Part shown: piece after piece, positions 26,425-34,052 of the stretch | Layout of the letters: each line of letters starts with the position of its first letter | Numbering within the stretch: the stretch's first letter is position 1 | Source: Sphingopyxis sp. | GTDB lineage: Bacteria; Pseudomonadota; Alphaproteobacteria; Sphingomonadales; Sphingomonadaceae | Direction: 5' to 3' | Assembly: GCA_017745175.1 (NCBI GenBank) | Contig: JAGHZY010000012.1 | Location: 1-64,000, forward strand | DNA: 64,000 bases | Notes under the pieces: generated by a model | What the model saw: the letters and a program-made list of their open reading frames with translations, nothing else | Told to the model about the DNA's origin: nothing | Databases searched by the model: none | Translations under genes and position numbers: made by a program

Positions 26425-27258
26425 ATGACTGTCGGTGACCGCGACGCTCTGATCCTGCCGGTTCCGCCGGAACCCTTCGCCCTGATCGTCGGGGCCGCGA
26501 TGCAGGGCCGATCGGACGAGGCGGCCGAAACCGCGCTGCGGCATATGGGGCTGCGGCCCGAGCGGGTCGGCGCGGTCGCGCCGGAAATTGTCGGGCGCAT
26601 CGGGACGCCGCATTTTCGCCTGACCTTCGGATCGGTATCGGTTCTCGCGGGTCCGGCCGGGGACGCGACGCTCGATCTCGCCGATCCCGACCGCCCGACG
26701 ACGAGCTTGCTGGCGGCGAGCCTGCCGCGACAATGGCGCGAGAGCGGTCAATGCTGGATATTCATCCCCGAACGCGCCGGAGCGGCCCCGTCGCCGGGCG
26801 AACAGACGACGGCGATGCGCGAATTCTTCAAGATGATGGTGCTGCTGATCGACCTGTTCGACGCCAGCCATATCTTCTGGTCCCCGGCGCGGCTGTGGTC
26901 GGATGCTCCGCAATTCCGCGCGTCGGTCGCCGAAATGCTGGCGAGCGGGATGCCGCCGGTGCTGCACCTCGTCGCGTTCCGGCGCAAGGATCTGGGCGAC
27001 GGCGCCGCGATGGGAACGCGCGGGCTGGCGCTGTTCGCCGGGCAGGAGCTGGAGGCGAGGGTGCCGGGCGGCTGGACCGCAGCCGAGATGGTGCGGCGCC
27101 TGTCGCGGCTGGCGCTCGACATGATGCTCAACGGCCCGATCCGCGAGGCACGAACGATGCGCGGGCTGGAGGCGGGCGAGTGGATCGACCTGTTGCCCCC
27201 GCGGGGCAGCGCGAGGCAGAAGTCGACAGTCGTCGTCGAATTCGGTCGCGACGGTTGA
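26425..27258 (+). CDS. DUF4261-like protein
   Basis: 277 residues, no signal peptide or membrane segment. The N-terminal part has hydrophobic strands ([14 protein letters not shown]). The middle carries [32 protein letters not shown], and the C-terminal part has [16 protein letters not shown]. The layout resembles DUF4261, whose end contains a TxGL..FG.pElE motif; the match is moderate. Function unknown. The stop overlaps the TTG start of an AHH nuclease gene, so the two proteins are probably made together. This pairing could reflect a toxin/antitoxin or immunity partner, but nothing in the sequence proves it. Confidence 0.55.
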   Translation: MTVGDRDALILPVPPEPFALIVGAAMQGRSDEAAETALRHMGLRPERVGAVAPEIVGRIGTPHFRLTFGSVSVLAGPAGDATLDLADPDRPTTSLLAASLPRQWRESGQCWIFIPERAGAAPSPGEQTTAMREFFKMMVLLIDLFDASHIFWSPARLWSDAPQFRASVAEMLASGMPPVLHLVAFRRKDLGDGAAMGTRGLALFAGQELEARVPGGWTAAEMVRRLSRLALDMMLNGPIREARTMRGLEAGEWIDLLPPRGSARQKSTVVVEFGRDG

Positions 27259-27734
27259 GGCCGGTGCGGGGCTGGCAGGGGGCGCCGGCGGCGCAACCCG
27301 GTTTCCAGCGGCACCACCTCATCCCTGCCGGCCTGATGCAGCGCCCGCAAATGGCGGCTATGTTCGAGGCGTTGCGGGCAGAAGGCTTCGCGCTCCAGCA
27401 TTTCGGCGGCAACGGATTGATGCTTCCCGCGTGCGAGCGGGCTGCATTGCGATCGGGCCATGCGCTGCACCGCGGGCCGCATCAGGGTTACAGCGATGTC
27501 GTTGCCGCACGCGTTGAAACGATCAGGGTGTATTTCGCGCTGCAGGCATCCGGCGATCCGCGCGCCGCGCGTCGCACTGCAGTGATGCGCTTGCGGTTGC
27601 TGCAGGACACGACGCGGCGCGCGTTGACCGACCGCCACGGCGGCGGTTTCTGGCTGAACCGGCGCGACCCGATGCGATTGTTCGTCGATCGTCCCTATCT
27701 CGACGAGGCGATCGACAAGCTGTTCGAAGGATAG
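27255..27734 (+). CDS. AHH-family (HNH/EndoVII-like) nuclease
   Basis: 159 residues. The core [17 protein letters not shown] at 17-33 with His20-His21, then DNG-like [10 protein letters not shown] at 51-60 and [15 protein letters not shown] at 68-81, matches the AHH domain of the HNH/EndoVII nuclease superfamily. This places the metal site at the HH pair and the downstream His residues. The start is TTG 27255 in a TTGA overlap with the preceding stop; GTG 27264 is the only other nearby start. The domain begins almost at the N-terminus, so there is no export or delivery module. It could be a resident nuclease or a toxin-derived cassette. Confidence 0.75.
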   Translation: MRPVRGWQGAPAAQPGFQRHHLIPAGLMQRPQMAAMFEALRAEGFALQHFGGNGLMLPACERAALRSGHALHRGPHQGYSDVVAARVETIRVYFALQASGDPRAARRTAVMRLRLLQDTTRRALTDRHGGGFWLNRRDPMRLFVDRPYLDEAIDKLFEG

Positions 27735-27829
27735 CGCGCAACGTCGGCAAGTGGCCCTTGAGATCGTCGGAACGGTGCCGCGGGTGACGAACGGGCTCTC
27801 GCGCTCTATGATGCCGAGCGGAGGACTCG

Positions 27830-28180
27830 ATGGCCAAACACCGCATCTATTCGATGAGCGTCGCGAGCGTATATCCCCATTATATTGCCAAAGCGGAGAA
27901 GAAGGGGCGCACCAGGGCGGAGGTCGACGAGATTTTCCGCTGGCTGACCGGATATAGTCAGCAGCAGCTTGAGGACGAGCTGGCGAAGGGGACGAGTTTC
28001 GAGGATTTCCTTGGCGCGGCCCCCGCACCCAATCCGGCGCGCGCGCTGATCACCGGCGTGATCTGCGGCATCCGGGTCGAGACGATCGAAGATCCGCTCA
28101 TGAAGGAAATCCGCTATCTCGACAAGCTGATCGACGAACTCGCCAAGGGAAAGCCGATGGCGAAGATCTTGCGGAGCTGA
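27830..28180 (+). CDS. DUF2200 family protein
   Basis: 116 residues. The whole length matches DUF2200: [40 protein letters not shown], then [35 protein letters not shown]. The fold is unknown to me, but the family is small, cytosolic and found as a stand-alone gene in many proteobacteria. GAGCGGAGG lies about 8 bases before the ATG. It is separated by 95 bases from the AHH gene and ends 116 bases before a convergent LysR gene. Confidence 0.9.
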   Translation: MAKHRIYSMSVASVYPHYIAKAEKKGRTRAEVDEIFRWLTGYSQQQLEDELAKGTSFEDFLGAAPAPNPARALITGVICGIRVETIEDPLMKEIRYLDKLIDELAKGKPMAKILRS

Positions 28181-28211
28181 TCGTACGGGATTGCAGAATA
28201 TGTCGCGTGTC

Positions 28212-28277
28212 GCCCGACATTGTTAACACTGAAAACATCGGATGGCGCCTATATTGACAGTGTTAACAATGTCGGGC
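28212..28277. repeat. Perfect 20-bp inverted repeat
   Basis: Left arm 28212-28231 begins GCCCGACATTGTTAACACT; the right arm 28258-28277 is its exact complement, with a 26-base loop. The arms are AT-richer than the genome. The repeat sits between the convergent DUF2200 and LysR genes and so may be a bidirectional terminator, but there is no T tail. Unlike the other repeats here, it has no second copy in the window. Confidence 0.85.
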
Positions 28278-28296
28278 TGGTTTCAGGAAACCCATA

Positions 28297-29181
28297 TCAG
28301 GGCGCCGGCGTTTCGGCGGCGATTTCGCTAGCCAGCCAGTCGCGGAACCGCAGCATCGCGTCGCTTTCGGGGCGCGACATCAGGCGGGTGAGCCAGTAGC
28401 GGCCGGCGTCGACCGCGAGCGCGAAGGGCTGGACGAGCAGTTCGGCGGCCAGCTCGCGGGTGAACATCGAGGGCGGCGCGAGTGCGACGCCCTGACCCGC
28501 GGCGGCGGCGGTTGCCATCAGCGCCGAGCTGTCGAACATCGGGCCGCGCAGGACGGGAACGGGGACGCCCGCGGCGCCGAACCAGAGCGCCCATTCGTCG
28601 GCGCGGTACGAGCGGAGCAGGCGTTCGGACATGAGGTCGGCGGGGCCGCGAAGGCGCGCGGCGACCGCGGGCGCGCAGAGCGGCGCCAGCGGGGCGGCGA
28701 ACAGCGGCTCGGCGTGGGTGCCGTGCCACGCGCCGTCGCCGAAACGGATCGCATAGTCGAGCGCCTCGCCGGCAAGGTCGACGCGGTTGTTGTTGGTCGA
28801 GATGCGCAGATCGATCGCGGGATGCGCGCGCGCGAAGGCGTCGAGGCGCGGGAGCAGCCAGCCGGTCGCAAAGGTGCCGACCACGCCGACCTTGAGCGCC
28901 TCGCGGAAGCGGCCGCCCGCATATTGGTCGAGCGTCGCGGCGACGCGGTCGAACGCCTCGGCGATGACCGGGACGAGCGCATGGCCTTCGTCGGTGAGCG
29001 CAAGGCCGCGCGGCAGGCGATGGAAGAGGCGCGTGCCGAGACGGCGTTCGAGCTGCGCGACCTGATGGCTGACTGCGCCCTGGCTGACGTGGAGTTCGAT
29101 CGCGGCCCGGGTGAAGTTGAGATGGCGCGCCGCGGCCTCGAAGGCGCGAAGGGCGTTGAGGGGGAGCTGGGCGCGATCCAT
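28297..29181 (-). CDS. LysR-type regulator, GcvA/AmpR-like
   Basis: 294 residues. The helix-turn-helix covers about 1-65: LPLNALRAFEAAARHLNFTRAAIELHVSQGAVSHQVAQLERRLG, the pattern of the GcvA/AmpR subgroup. The effector domain (about 90-290) has the usual two-lobe LysR substrate-binding fold. It activates or represses a target after binding a small ligand. No ampC-type or gcv gene adjoins. The divergent side faces a small protein gene cluster on the same strand upstream, so a target is not obvious. Confidence 0.9.
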   Translation of the reverse strand: MDRAQLPLNALRAFEAAARHLNFTRAAIELHVSQGAVSHQVAQLERRLGTRLFHRLPRGLALTDEGHALVPVIAEAFDRVAATLDQYAGGRFREALKVGVVGTFATGWLLPRLDAFARAHPAIDLRISTNNNRVDLAGEALDYAIRFGDGAWHGTHAEPLFAAPLAPLCAPAVAARLRGPADLMSERLLRSYRADEWALWFGAAGVPVPVLRGPMFDSSALMATAAAAGQGVALAPPSMFTRELAAELLVQPFALAVDAGRYWLTRLMSRPESDAMLRFRDWLASEIAAETPAP

Positions 29182-29227
29182 GATGGCCTTCTGGCTGCTA
29201 TTCCGGTCCCCGTCACCCCGTGCCGGA

Positions 29228-29449
29228 TCAATGCTCCGGCAGTTTTTTCGCGGTGTCGTTGGCCGGCGGGATCGTGGTTCGCTCGGCGCGCGCGGTTTCG
29301 GCGCGCGCGAGCTTGTCGGCCATCGCCTGCCATGCGGCGGCGGCGCGGAGATTTCGGTCGCGGACCTGGGTCAGGATCGAAGCATCGGCTTCGGTCCTGC
29401 ATTTTTCGGCCTGCGCGAGATAGAAATCCAGATTGGCCGACATGCGCAT
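29228..29449 (-). CDS. Small conserved-type hypothetical protein
   Basis: 73 residues from ATG 29449 (MRMSANLDFYLAQAEKCRTEA...). It is mostly one long helix with a single Cys, and residues 8-50 could form a coiled coil. An AGGG ribosome site is 5 bases in front. A TTG at 29470, overlapping the TGA of the upstream gene as TTGA, is an equally possible start with 7 extra residues. No family is recognised. It lies in a minus-strand run of small genes behind infA. Confidence 0.55.
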   Translation of the reverse strand: MRMSANLDFYLAQAEKCRTEADASILTQVRDRNLRAAAAWQAMADKLARAETARAERTTIPPANDTAKKLPEH

Positions 29450-29466
29450 TTTTCCCTGGGGTTCGG

Positions 29467-29622
29467 TCAATCGACCATTTCGGCGATCAGACGCCGGAGC
29501 TCGCGGCGCGAGAGCGTCGGGCGGCGGCGGCGCGGCGGGTTCGCCGTCATCGCCTTGCCGGCCAGCGACAGCGCGGGCAGAGCGGGGAAAATCGGGTTAT
29601 TATTCGTAAACATAGTCATCAT
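29467..29622 (-). CDS. Small basic hypothetical protein
   Basis: About 51 residues (MMTMFTNNNPIFPALPALSL...). The second half is very basic (NPPRRRRPTLSRRELRRLIAEMVD), which suits nucleic-acid binding, and the start is AT-rich. Three ATG codons at 29622, 29619 and 29613 can start it. The stop overlaps a possible TTG of the next gene. Not recognised as any family; coding status is supported only by spacing and direction with its neighbours. Confidence 0.45.
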   Translation of the reverse strand: MMTMFTNNNPIFPALPALSLAGKAMTANPPRRRRPTLSRRELRRLIAEMVD

Positions 29623-29686
29623 CTTATCTTTGATTTGGGATATTATGGTTGTTGGAGTCCGGCGCGTTTTGCGCCGGTCCCGTGGT

Positions 29687-29950
29687 TCAGAGCCCGCGCC
29701 TCTTGCGCTGGCTCGGGGCGACCGGCCCGCCCCCGCGTTCGCGGTAGACGAGGCGGCCCTTGCTGAGGTCATAGGGCGTCATCTCGACGCGCACGGCGTC
29801 ACCGACGACCGACCGGATGCGGAAACGCCGCATCCGGCCGGCCGTATAGACGATCACCCGATGACCATTTTCGAGGACGACGCCGAAGCGTCCGTCGGGC
29901 AGGATCTCGTCGATCTGCCCCTCGAAGGTCATGAGTTCCTCCTTGGCCAA
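29687..29950 (-). CDS. infA: Translation initiation factor IF-1
   Basis: 87 residues, S1/OB fold: [68 protein letters not shown]-1 binds the 30S A site and helps start translation. The chain is longer than usual by about 15 residues, with a basic Gln/Arg tail. It follows a cold-shock protein gene by 3 bases on the same strand, so the pair is likely one transcript and both may rise in cold or stress. Sphingomonads commonly carry a second infA, so this may be an additional paralogue. Confidence 0.93.
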   Translation of the reverse strand: MAKEELMTFEGQIDEILPDGRFGVVLENGHRVIVYTAGRMRRFRIRSVVGDAVRVEMTPYDLSKGRLVYRERGGGPVAPSQRKRRGL

Positions 29951-29953
29951 TAA

Positions 29954-30160
29954 TCAGGCCGACTGGAGGTTCACGGCCGAGACCTTGCCGTTCTGGCCGC
30001 GTTCGAGTTCGTACGAGACGCGCTGGTCCTTGTTGAGCGTGGCCATGCCCGCGGCCTGGACCGCGGTGATGTGGACGAAGCTGTCGCCCGAGCCGTCTTC
30101 ATTCTCGATGAAGCCATAGCCCTTTTCGGTGTTGAAGAATTTTACGGTGCCGATCGGCAT
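29954..30160 (-). CDS. CspA-family cold-shock protein
   Basis: 68 residues, one cold-shock domain. RNP1-like KGYGFIEN and RNP2-like SFVHI are present in TVKFFNTEKGYGFIENEDGSGDSFVHITAV. It binds single-stranded RNA and DNA and melts RNA structure. ATG 30160 is preceded by GAAAGGAAACACCCCC. The longer frame upstream is not conserved. About 237 bases of leader and promoter lie between it and leuA; long leaders are usual for cold-shock genes. Confidence 0.93.
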   Translation of the reverse strand: MPIGTVKFFNTEKGYGFIENEDGSGDSFVHITAVQAAGMATLNKDQRVSYELERGQNGKVSAVNLQSA

Positions 30161-30397
30161 GGGGGTGTTTCCTTTCACGGGAATCGGGAATCCACCGGCA
30201 AAAGCACCGGCGGAGCTGGTAGCGTGTGAAGGGAAGATAGTGCCCCGGAGGGCCGTAAATTTCCGTCGCAGGCGACGATAGCCTCCCGAATATGGCGGTT
30301 TTCCCTGAAAAGTCAAGATCGGGGCGATTCTATCCTCTCTGTGCTGCGGGCGTGGAGAGGGCGACCGCGCCCACAGGGCGTGGTGAAGGGCGGACTT
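30161..30397. other. Leader region of the cold-shock gene
   Basis: 237 bases between leuA and the cold-shock gene, both on the minus strand. It contains a CCGGGGCACTATCTTCCCTTCACACGC stretch typical of a promoter and leader, and no coding region that I can support. It ends close to the leuA stop. Confidence 0.4.
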
Positions 30398-32062
30398 CTA
30401 CGCGCCGTTGGCGGCGGAAAGGATCGCCCGCACGCTCGCCGTCGCCACGTCAGTGTCCAGCCCGCAGCCGAACAGGCTTTTCCCGTCGGCAGTGCGGCAT
30501 TCCACATAGGCCGCAGCCTGCACATTGCTGCCCTGGCCGATCGCGTGCTCGCTATAGTCGACGATGTCCATCACCGGGCCGCCGCTTTCGCTGAGCGCGG
30601 CGATGACGCTCGACATCAGGCCGTTGCCGCGGCCGCTGACGCTGCGCGGGGTGCCGTCGATGGTGAGCTTGCCGGCGAAGATGCGGTCGGTGCCGCTGTG
30701 CGTCTCATGCCAGTCGACGAGCTGGAAGCGCTTGGCTTCGGTCGCCAGATACTGGCGCTCGAACGCGTGCCAGATATCCTCGGCGCCGAGTTCGCGGCTC
30801 GTCTGGTCGGCCAGCGCCTGGACGACATGGCTGAAACTCGCCTGCATCTTCTTGGGCAATTTCAGGCCCTTGTCCTGTTCGAGCACCCATGCGACGCCGC
30901 CCTTGCCCGACTGGCTGTTGACGCGGATCACCGCTTCATAGCTGCGGCCCAAATCGGCGGGGTCGATGGGGAGGTAGGGGACTTCCCACTTCTCGTCATT
31001 CTGGCGTTCGCGCGCGGCGAAGCCTTTCTTGATCGCGTCCTGATGGCTGCCCGAGAAAGCGGTGTAGACAAGCTCGCCGCCATAGGGGTGGCGCGGGTGG
31101 ACGGGCAGGTTGTTGCAATATTCGACCGTCTGGATGACCTCGTCGATGTTCGAGAAGTCGAGGCAAGGGTCGACGCCCTGCGTGTACATGTTGAGCGCGA
31201 TCGTGACGAGGCAGGTGTTGCCGGTCCGCTCGCCATTGCCGAACAGGCAGCCCTCGACGCGGTCGGCGCCCGCGAGCAGACCGAGTTCGGCCGCCGCGAC
31301 GCCGGTGCCGCGGTCGTTGTGGGTGTGCAAGGATATGATCGCGCGGTCGCGGTTCGGCAGATTCTTGCAGAAATATTCGATCTGGTCGGCGTAGATGTTC
31401 GCCGTCGCCGCCTCGACCGTCGCGGGGAGGTTGAGAATGATCGGCTTGTCCGCCGTCGGTTGCAATATGTCCATCACCGCCTCGCAGCAGGCGATGCTGA
31501 AATCGAGTTCGGCGGTCGAGAAGGTTTCGGGGCTGTATTCGAAGCGCCAGTCGGTGCCGGGCAGGCGCGCGGCATTGTCGCGGAGCTGCTTCGCGCCCTC
31601 GATCGCGATCGCCTTGATGTCGTCCATGTCCATGCCGAAGACGATCTTGCGCCACGCGGGGCTGACCGCGTTATAGACGTGGACGATCGCGGTCTTTGCG
31701 CCTTCGAGGCTGTCGAAGCTGGTGCGGATCAGGTCGGCGCGGCTCTGCGTCAGCACCTGCGGCGTCACATCGTCGGGGATGCGGCCGTTCTTGACCAGCC
31801 CCGAGATGAAGTCGAATTCGGTCGCGCCCGCGCTGGGGAAGCCGACCTCGATCTCCTTGAACCCGCAGCGGACGAGCAGGTCGAAGAAGCGCGCCTTTTT
31901 CTCGGCATCCATCGGGTCGATCAGCGACTGGTTGCCGTCGCGCATGTCGGTGGAGAGCCAGATCGGCGCCTGGGTAGTGACGCGGCCGGGCCATTCGCGG
32001 TTCGCGAGCGGAACCTGCGGGAAGGCGCTATACTTGACCGAGGGGTCGCGGAGCATGGTCAT
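30398..32062 (-). CDS. leuA: 2-isopropylmalate synthase
   Basis: 554 residues, the longer LeuA class. The DRE-TIM barrel begins QAPIWLSTDMRDGNQSLIDPM with the catalytic Arg-Asp, and HTHNDRGTGVAAAELGLLAGADRVEGCLFGNGERTGN carries the metal His pair. The C-terminal regulatory LeuA dimer domain (about 420-554) binds leucine for feedback control. It condenses 2-oxoisovalerate with acetyl-CoA as the first step to leucine. A Leu-rich leader peptide lies upstream (32148-32198), so it is likely attenuated. The start may be 32062 or the ATG at 32056. Confidence 0.97.
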   Translation of the reverse strand: MTMLRDPSVKYSAFPQVPLANREWPGRVTTQAPIWLSTDMRDGNQSLIDPMDAEKKARFFDLLVRCGFKEIEVGFPSAGATEFDFISGLVKNGRIPDDVTPQVLTQSRADLIRTSFDSLEGAKTAIVHVYNAVSPAWRKIVFGMDMDDIKAIAIEGAKQLRDNAARLPGTDWRFEYSPETFSTAELDFSIACCEAVMDILQPTADKPIILNLPATVEAATANIYADQIEYFCKNLPNRDRAIISLHTHNDRGTGVAAAELGLLAGADRVEGCLFGNGERTGNTCLVTIALNMYTQGVDPCLDFSNIDEVIQTVEYCNNLPVHPRHPYGGELVYTAFSGSHQDAIKKGFAARERQNDEKWEVPYLPIDPADLGRSYEAVIRVNSQSGKGGVAWVLEQDKGLKLPKKMQASFSHVVQALADQTSRELGAEDIWHAFERQYLATEAKRFQLVDWHETHSGTDRIFAGKLTIDGTPRSVSGRGNGLMSSVIAALSESGGPVMDIVDYSEHAIGQGSNVQAAAYVECRTADGKSLFGCGLDTDVATASVRAILSAANGA

Positions 32063-32284
32063 GGGTTTGGAACTTCTTCTGCTGTCGGTTGCGGTGCTTG
32101 TCGATCGGACCCTTGAGCGGGTGGCCGCGACTAGCGCGCAGCCAGTGTCACGCCCAAGGGCGTGTAAGTCGCAGAAGAAGAAGGGCGTTGCCGCGCATGG
32201 GCAGGCTATTGGTTCAAAATGTCGTCGAATGCAAGGGGGGAATGCGAAAATTGCGCGAATGCCCCCCTGCCGGGATGGGGCGCG
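32063..32284 (-). promoter_or_regulatory. leuA leader with putative attenuator
   Basis: 222 bases upstream of leuA. After the leader-peptide gene come two hairpins: CACGCCC-TT-GGGCGTG (7 bp, overlapping the end of the leader peptide) and TGGCTGCG...CGCGGCCA (8 bp with one G-T, 7-base loop, about 32121-32143). Neither is followed by a clear T-run, so the terminator mechanism is unproven. It could alternatively act through translation. Confidence 0.65.
32148..32198 (-). CDS. leuL: leu operon leader peptide (16 aa)
   Basis: Short frame coding M-R-G-N-A-L-L-L-L-R-L-T-R-P-W-A then stop. Four consecutive Leu codons (CTT CTT CTT CTG) plus a fifth after Arg match the ribosome-stalling control peptides of leucine biosynthesis. 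It starts 136 bases before leuA on the same strand and ends at a stable 7-bp hairpin. The Shine-Dalgarno is weak. Predicted effect: low charged tRNA-Leu stalls the ribosome and changes the downstream RNA folding. Confidence 0.8.
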   Translation of the reverse strand: MRGNALLLLRLTRPWA

Positions 32285-32845
32285 TCAGCGGATGAATTCG
32301 GCCTTACTGCAGTCGGAGAAATAGACCTTGCATCCGTTCAGATTCTGGTCGGTGCATTGTTTCATCGCGACCTTCGTCGCCTTTTTGATCGTGTAATGCT
32401 TGTAATAGAAGGGGTTGTATTTTCCGTTCGGCGCCTGACCCGCGACGAGAACGGCGCATTGATTATACCAGGTCATCGCCATTTGGCAGCCGGCCCCGCC
32501 CCTGGAGGTGCAGCGGGCGATCGCGTCGGCCACGGCATCTTCCTCGCTGGGGCGGGTGCTGGAGAGGCCGATCGTGCCGTCCTCGCTGGCGGCGAAGGCG
32601 CCCCAGCGCGTCTCCCAATGCCCCTGCGGGACTTGCGGTGCCGGCTGACCGCCGCCGGGCTCGCGGTACTGATACAGCCCCGGGATCGGCTGGCACCGGA
32701 TGCCCTCGGGCGAGGGCTGGGGGACATAGCCGTCGGAGCAGCCCTGTTCGGCGCGCGCCTTTTCAACCGGGCTGCCGGCGAGGAACAGCGTGGCCGCGAC
32801 GGCGAACAGGGCAAGGACACAAAGCCACGGATAACGACGCCGCAT
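32285..32845 (-). CDS. DUF4189 exported protein
   Basis: 186 residues. An N-terminal signal sequence or anchor (WLCVLALFAVAATLFLAG, 7-24) precedes a Cys-rich exported part. The DUF4189 domain covers about 78-180: WETRWGAFAASEDGTIGLSSTRPSEEDAVADAIARCTSRGGAGC and CAVLVAGQ. Four to six Cys suggest disulfide bonds. The family's role is unknown. It lies directly upstream of the leuA leader, in the same direction. Confidence 0.88.
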   Translation of the reverse strand: MRRRYPWLCVLALFAVAATLFLAGSPVEKARAEQGCSDGYVPQPSPEGIRCQPIPGLYQYREPGGGQPAPQVPQGHWETRWGAFAASEDGTIGLSSTRPSEEDAVADAIARCTSRGGAGCQMAMTWYNQCAVLVAGQAPNGKYNPFYYKHYTIKKATKVAMKQCTDQNLNGCKVYFSDCSKAEFIR

Positions 32846-32978
32846 ATTCGAACTCCCTCGAAAGATTCATCCCTTGTTACCGCTGGTTACAGGCGGGCGG
32901 CAAGGATCGATGTGATCGCGATCACAGCGACGGGACGATTCGCCGCGGCGCGCGGTGCGGCGCGGGGGCGGGGGTGGG

Positions 32979-33476
32979 CTAGCCCGTCACCCACTCGACC
33001 TTCGGATCGTTGAAATCGACGACGTCGGCGAGTTCGCGGACGTTCGGATAGCCATAGCCGACGAGGTTGATGAAGGTCTGGATATTAAGCGCGAGCGGCG
33101 CCGACTTGAGCGGCACGGGGTTTTTGTGGTTCGAGAAATTATTGTTGCAATAGATGAGGATGGGGCGGCCGGGATCGGCGCCCACCACCGCGGCGAGGCT
33201 TTCGGCGGTGAAGTCGGTGAGCGGCAGATTGACCGCACCCTTGATGTGGCCGCGCTGGAAAGCGTCCTTCGAACGCGCGTCGAGGAGTAGCGCGCCGGGT
33301 TTCGCGGCCTCGGCCATGAAGGCGCCGAAGCCGATGAGGCGCGTCGCGCGCTCGGGTGCGACCGAAGCGGTGAGCGCCTGGAAGGCCGGATAGTCGATCT
33401 GCGGATTGGCCTGTGCCAGCGCGGGCGTGGCGGCGCCGACGAGGATGGGGGCGAGAGCGAGAAGCAGCGGGCGCAT
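32979..33476 (-). CDS. Exported rhodanese-like protein
   Basis: 165 residues with a signal peptide (about 1-22, ending ATPALAQ). The rhodanese domain shows LLLDARSKDAFQRGHIKGAVNLPLTDF (64-90) and the active-site loop ILIYCNNNFSNH, with Cys110 as the sulfur-carrying residue. The loop is longer and Asn-rich, unlike the usual CRxGxR, so substrate or activity may differ. Periplasmic sulfur transfer or redox sensing is possible. Not clearly linked to its neighbours. Confidence 0.82.
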   Translation of the reverse strand: MRPLLLALAPILVGAATPALAQANPQIDYPAFQALTASVAPERATRLIGFGAFMAEAAKPGALLLDARSKDAFQRGHIKGAVNLPLTDFTAESLAAVVGADPGRPILIYCNNNFSNHKNPVPLKSAPLALNIQTFINLVGYGYPNVRELADVVDFNDPKVEWVTG

Positions 33477-33615
33477 ATGGATCCTCCCTTGAATATGGGG
33501 AGACTAGGCCGGGCTTGCTGGCCCTGCGATGAACCGAAAATGTCGCCGGGACGCCTTGCCGGATAAAGGGGCCTGGCGGCCCGGCGCAGTGCAGGGGATC
33601 GTCGAGGTGCGAGCG

Positions 33616-33969
33616 TCAGGCGGCTTCGCTCTCGTCGTCCTCGTCCCAAGGGGTGTAAATCTCGTCCTCGATCAGATTGTCGATTCCGTGGATGCGCACG
33701 CCGATGCACCAGTCCTCGAGCGGGCCCTCCCACGCGGCCTCGACTTCGGTGAGCGCTTCGGCGGCATCGCCGGGGCGATCGCCGACAAGGTCGAAATCCT
33801 GCACGCCGTCCTCGGGCGGAGCGATCGTGACATGCGGTTCGAGTCGGACGTTGGTCCAGCCCGCGGTGGGGGCGAGGCCCTCGGCCTCGACGACCAGCAG
33901 CGGATTTTCCTCGTCGCCGTCGATCGACGCGTTCACTTCGACAATTTCGCGTACCAGTTCGCTCATCAC
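33616..33969 (-). CDS. Acidic hypothetical protein
   Basis: 117 residues, highly acidic, no signal peptide or membrane segment. The first half contains VEVNASIDGDEENPLLVVEAEG and TNVRLEPHVTI, the second GPLEDWCIGVRIHGIDNLIEDEIYTPWDEDDE. A beta-rich fold is plausible. No family recognised. The start is MM at 33969 or 33966. It lies 84 bases downstream of YceI, with an intrinsic terminator between them, so it has its own promoter or depends on read-through. Confidence 0.55.
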   Translation of the reverse strand: MMSELVREIVEVNASIDGDEENPLLVVEAEGLAPTAGWTNVRLEPHVTIAPPEDGVQDFDLVGDRPGDAAEALTEVEAAWEGPLEDWCIGVRIHGIDNLIEDEIYTPWDEDDESEAA

Positions 33970-33983
33970 ACGGCTCCTGTACG

Positions 33984-34016
33984 AAAAAGGGGCGGGACCG
34001 GTGTTGGTCCCGCCCC
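33984..34016 (-). terminator. Rho-independent terminator after yceI
   Basis: On the minus strand, an 11-bp perfect stem (34016-34006 with 33999-33989, GGGGCGGGACC) with a 6-base loop is followed by TTTTT at 33988-33984. A strong classical terminator for the YceI gene. Confidence 0.92.
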
Positions 34017-34052
34017 GTTCTTACGCGGCGCGTGTGACAGATTGGCGCGCGC

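Noticed and set aside
24330..26600. 756-codon open frame antisense to kup
   Set aside because: His/Arg-rich shadow without domains; kup is certain on the other strand.
28297..29181. AmpR with linked ampC beta-lactamase
   Set aside because: The regulator is of the AmpR/GcvA subgroup, but no beta-lactamase gene is adjacent; the serine hydrolase at 61391 is far away and divergent in type.
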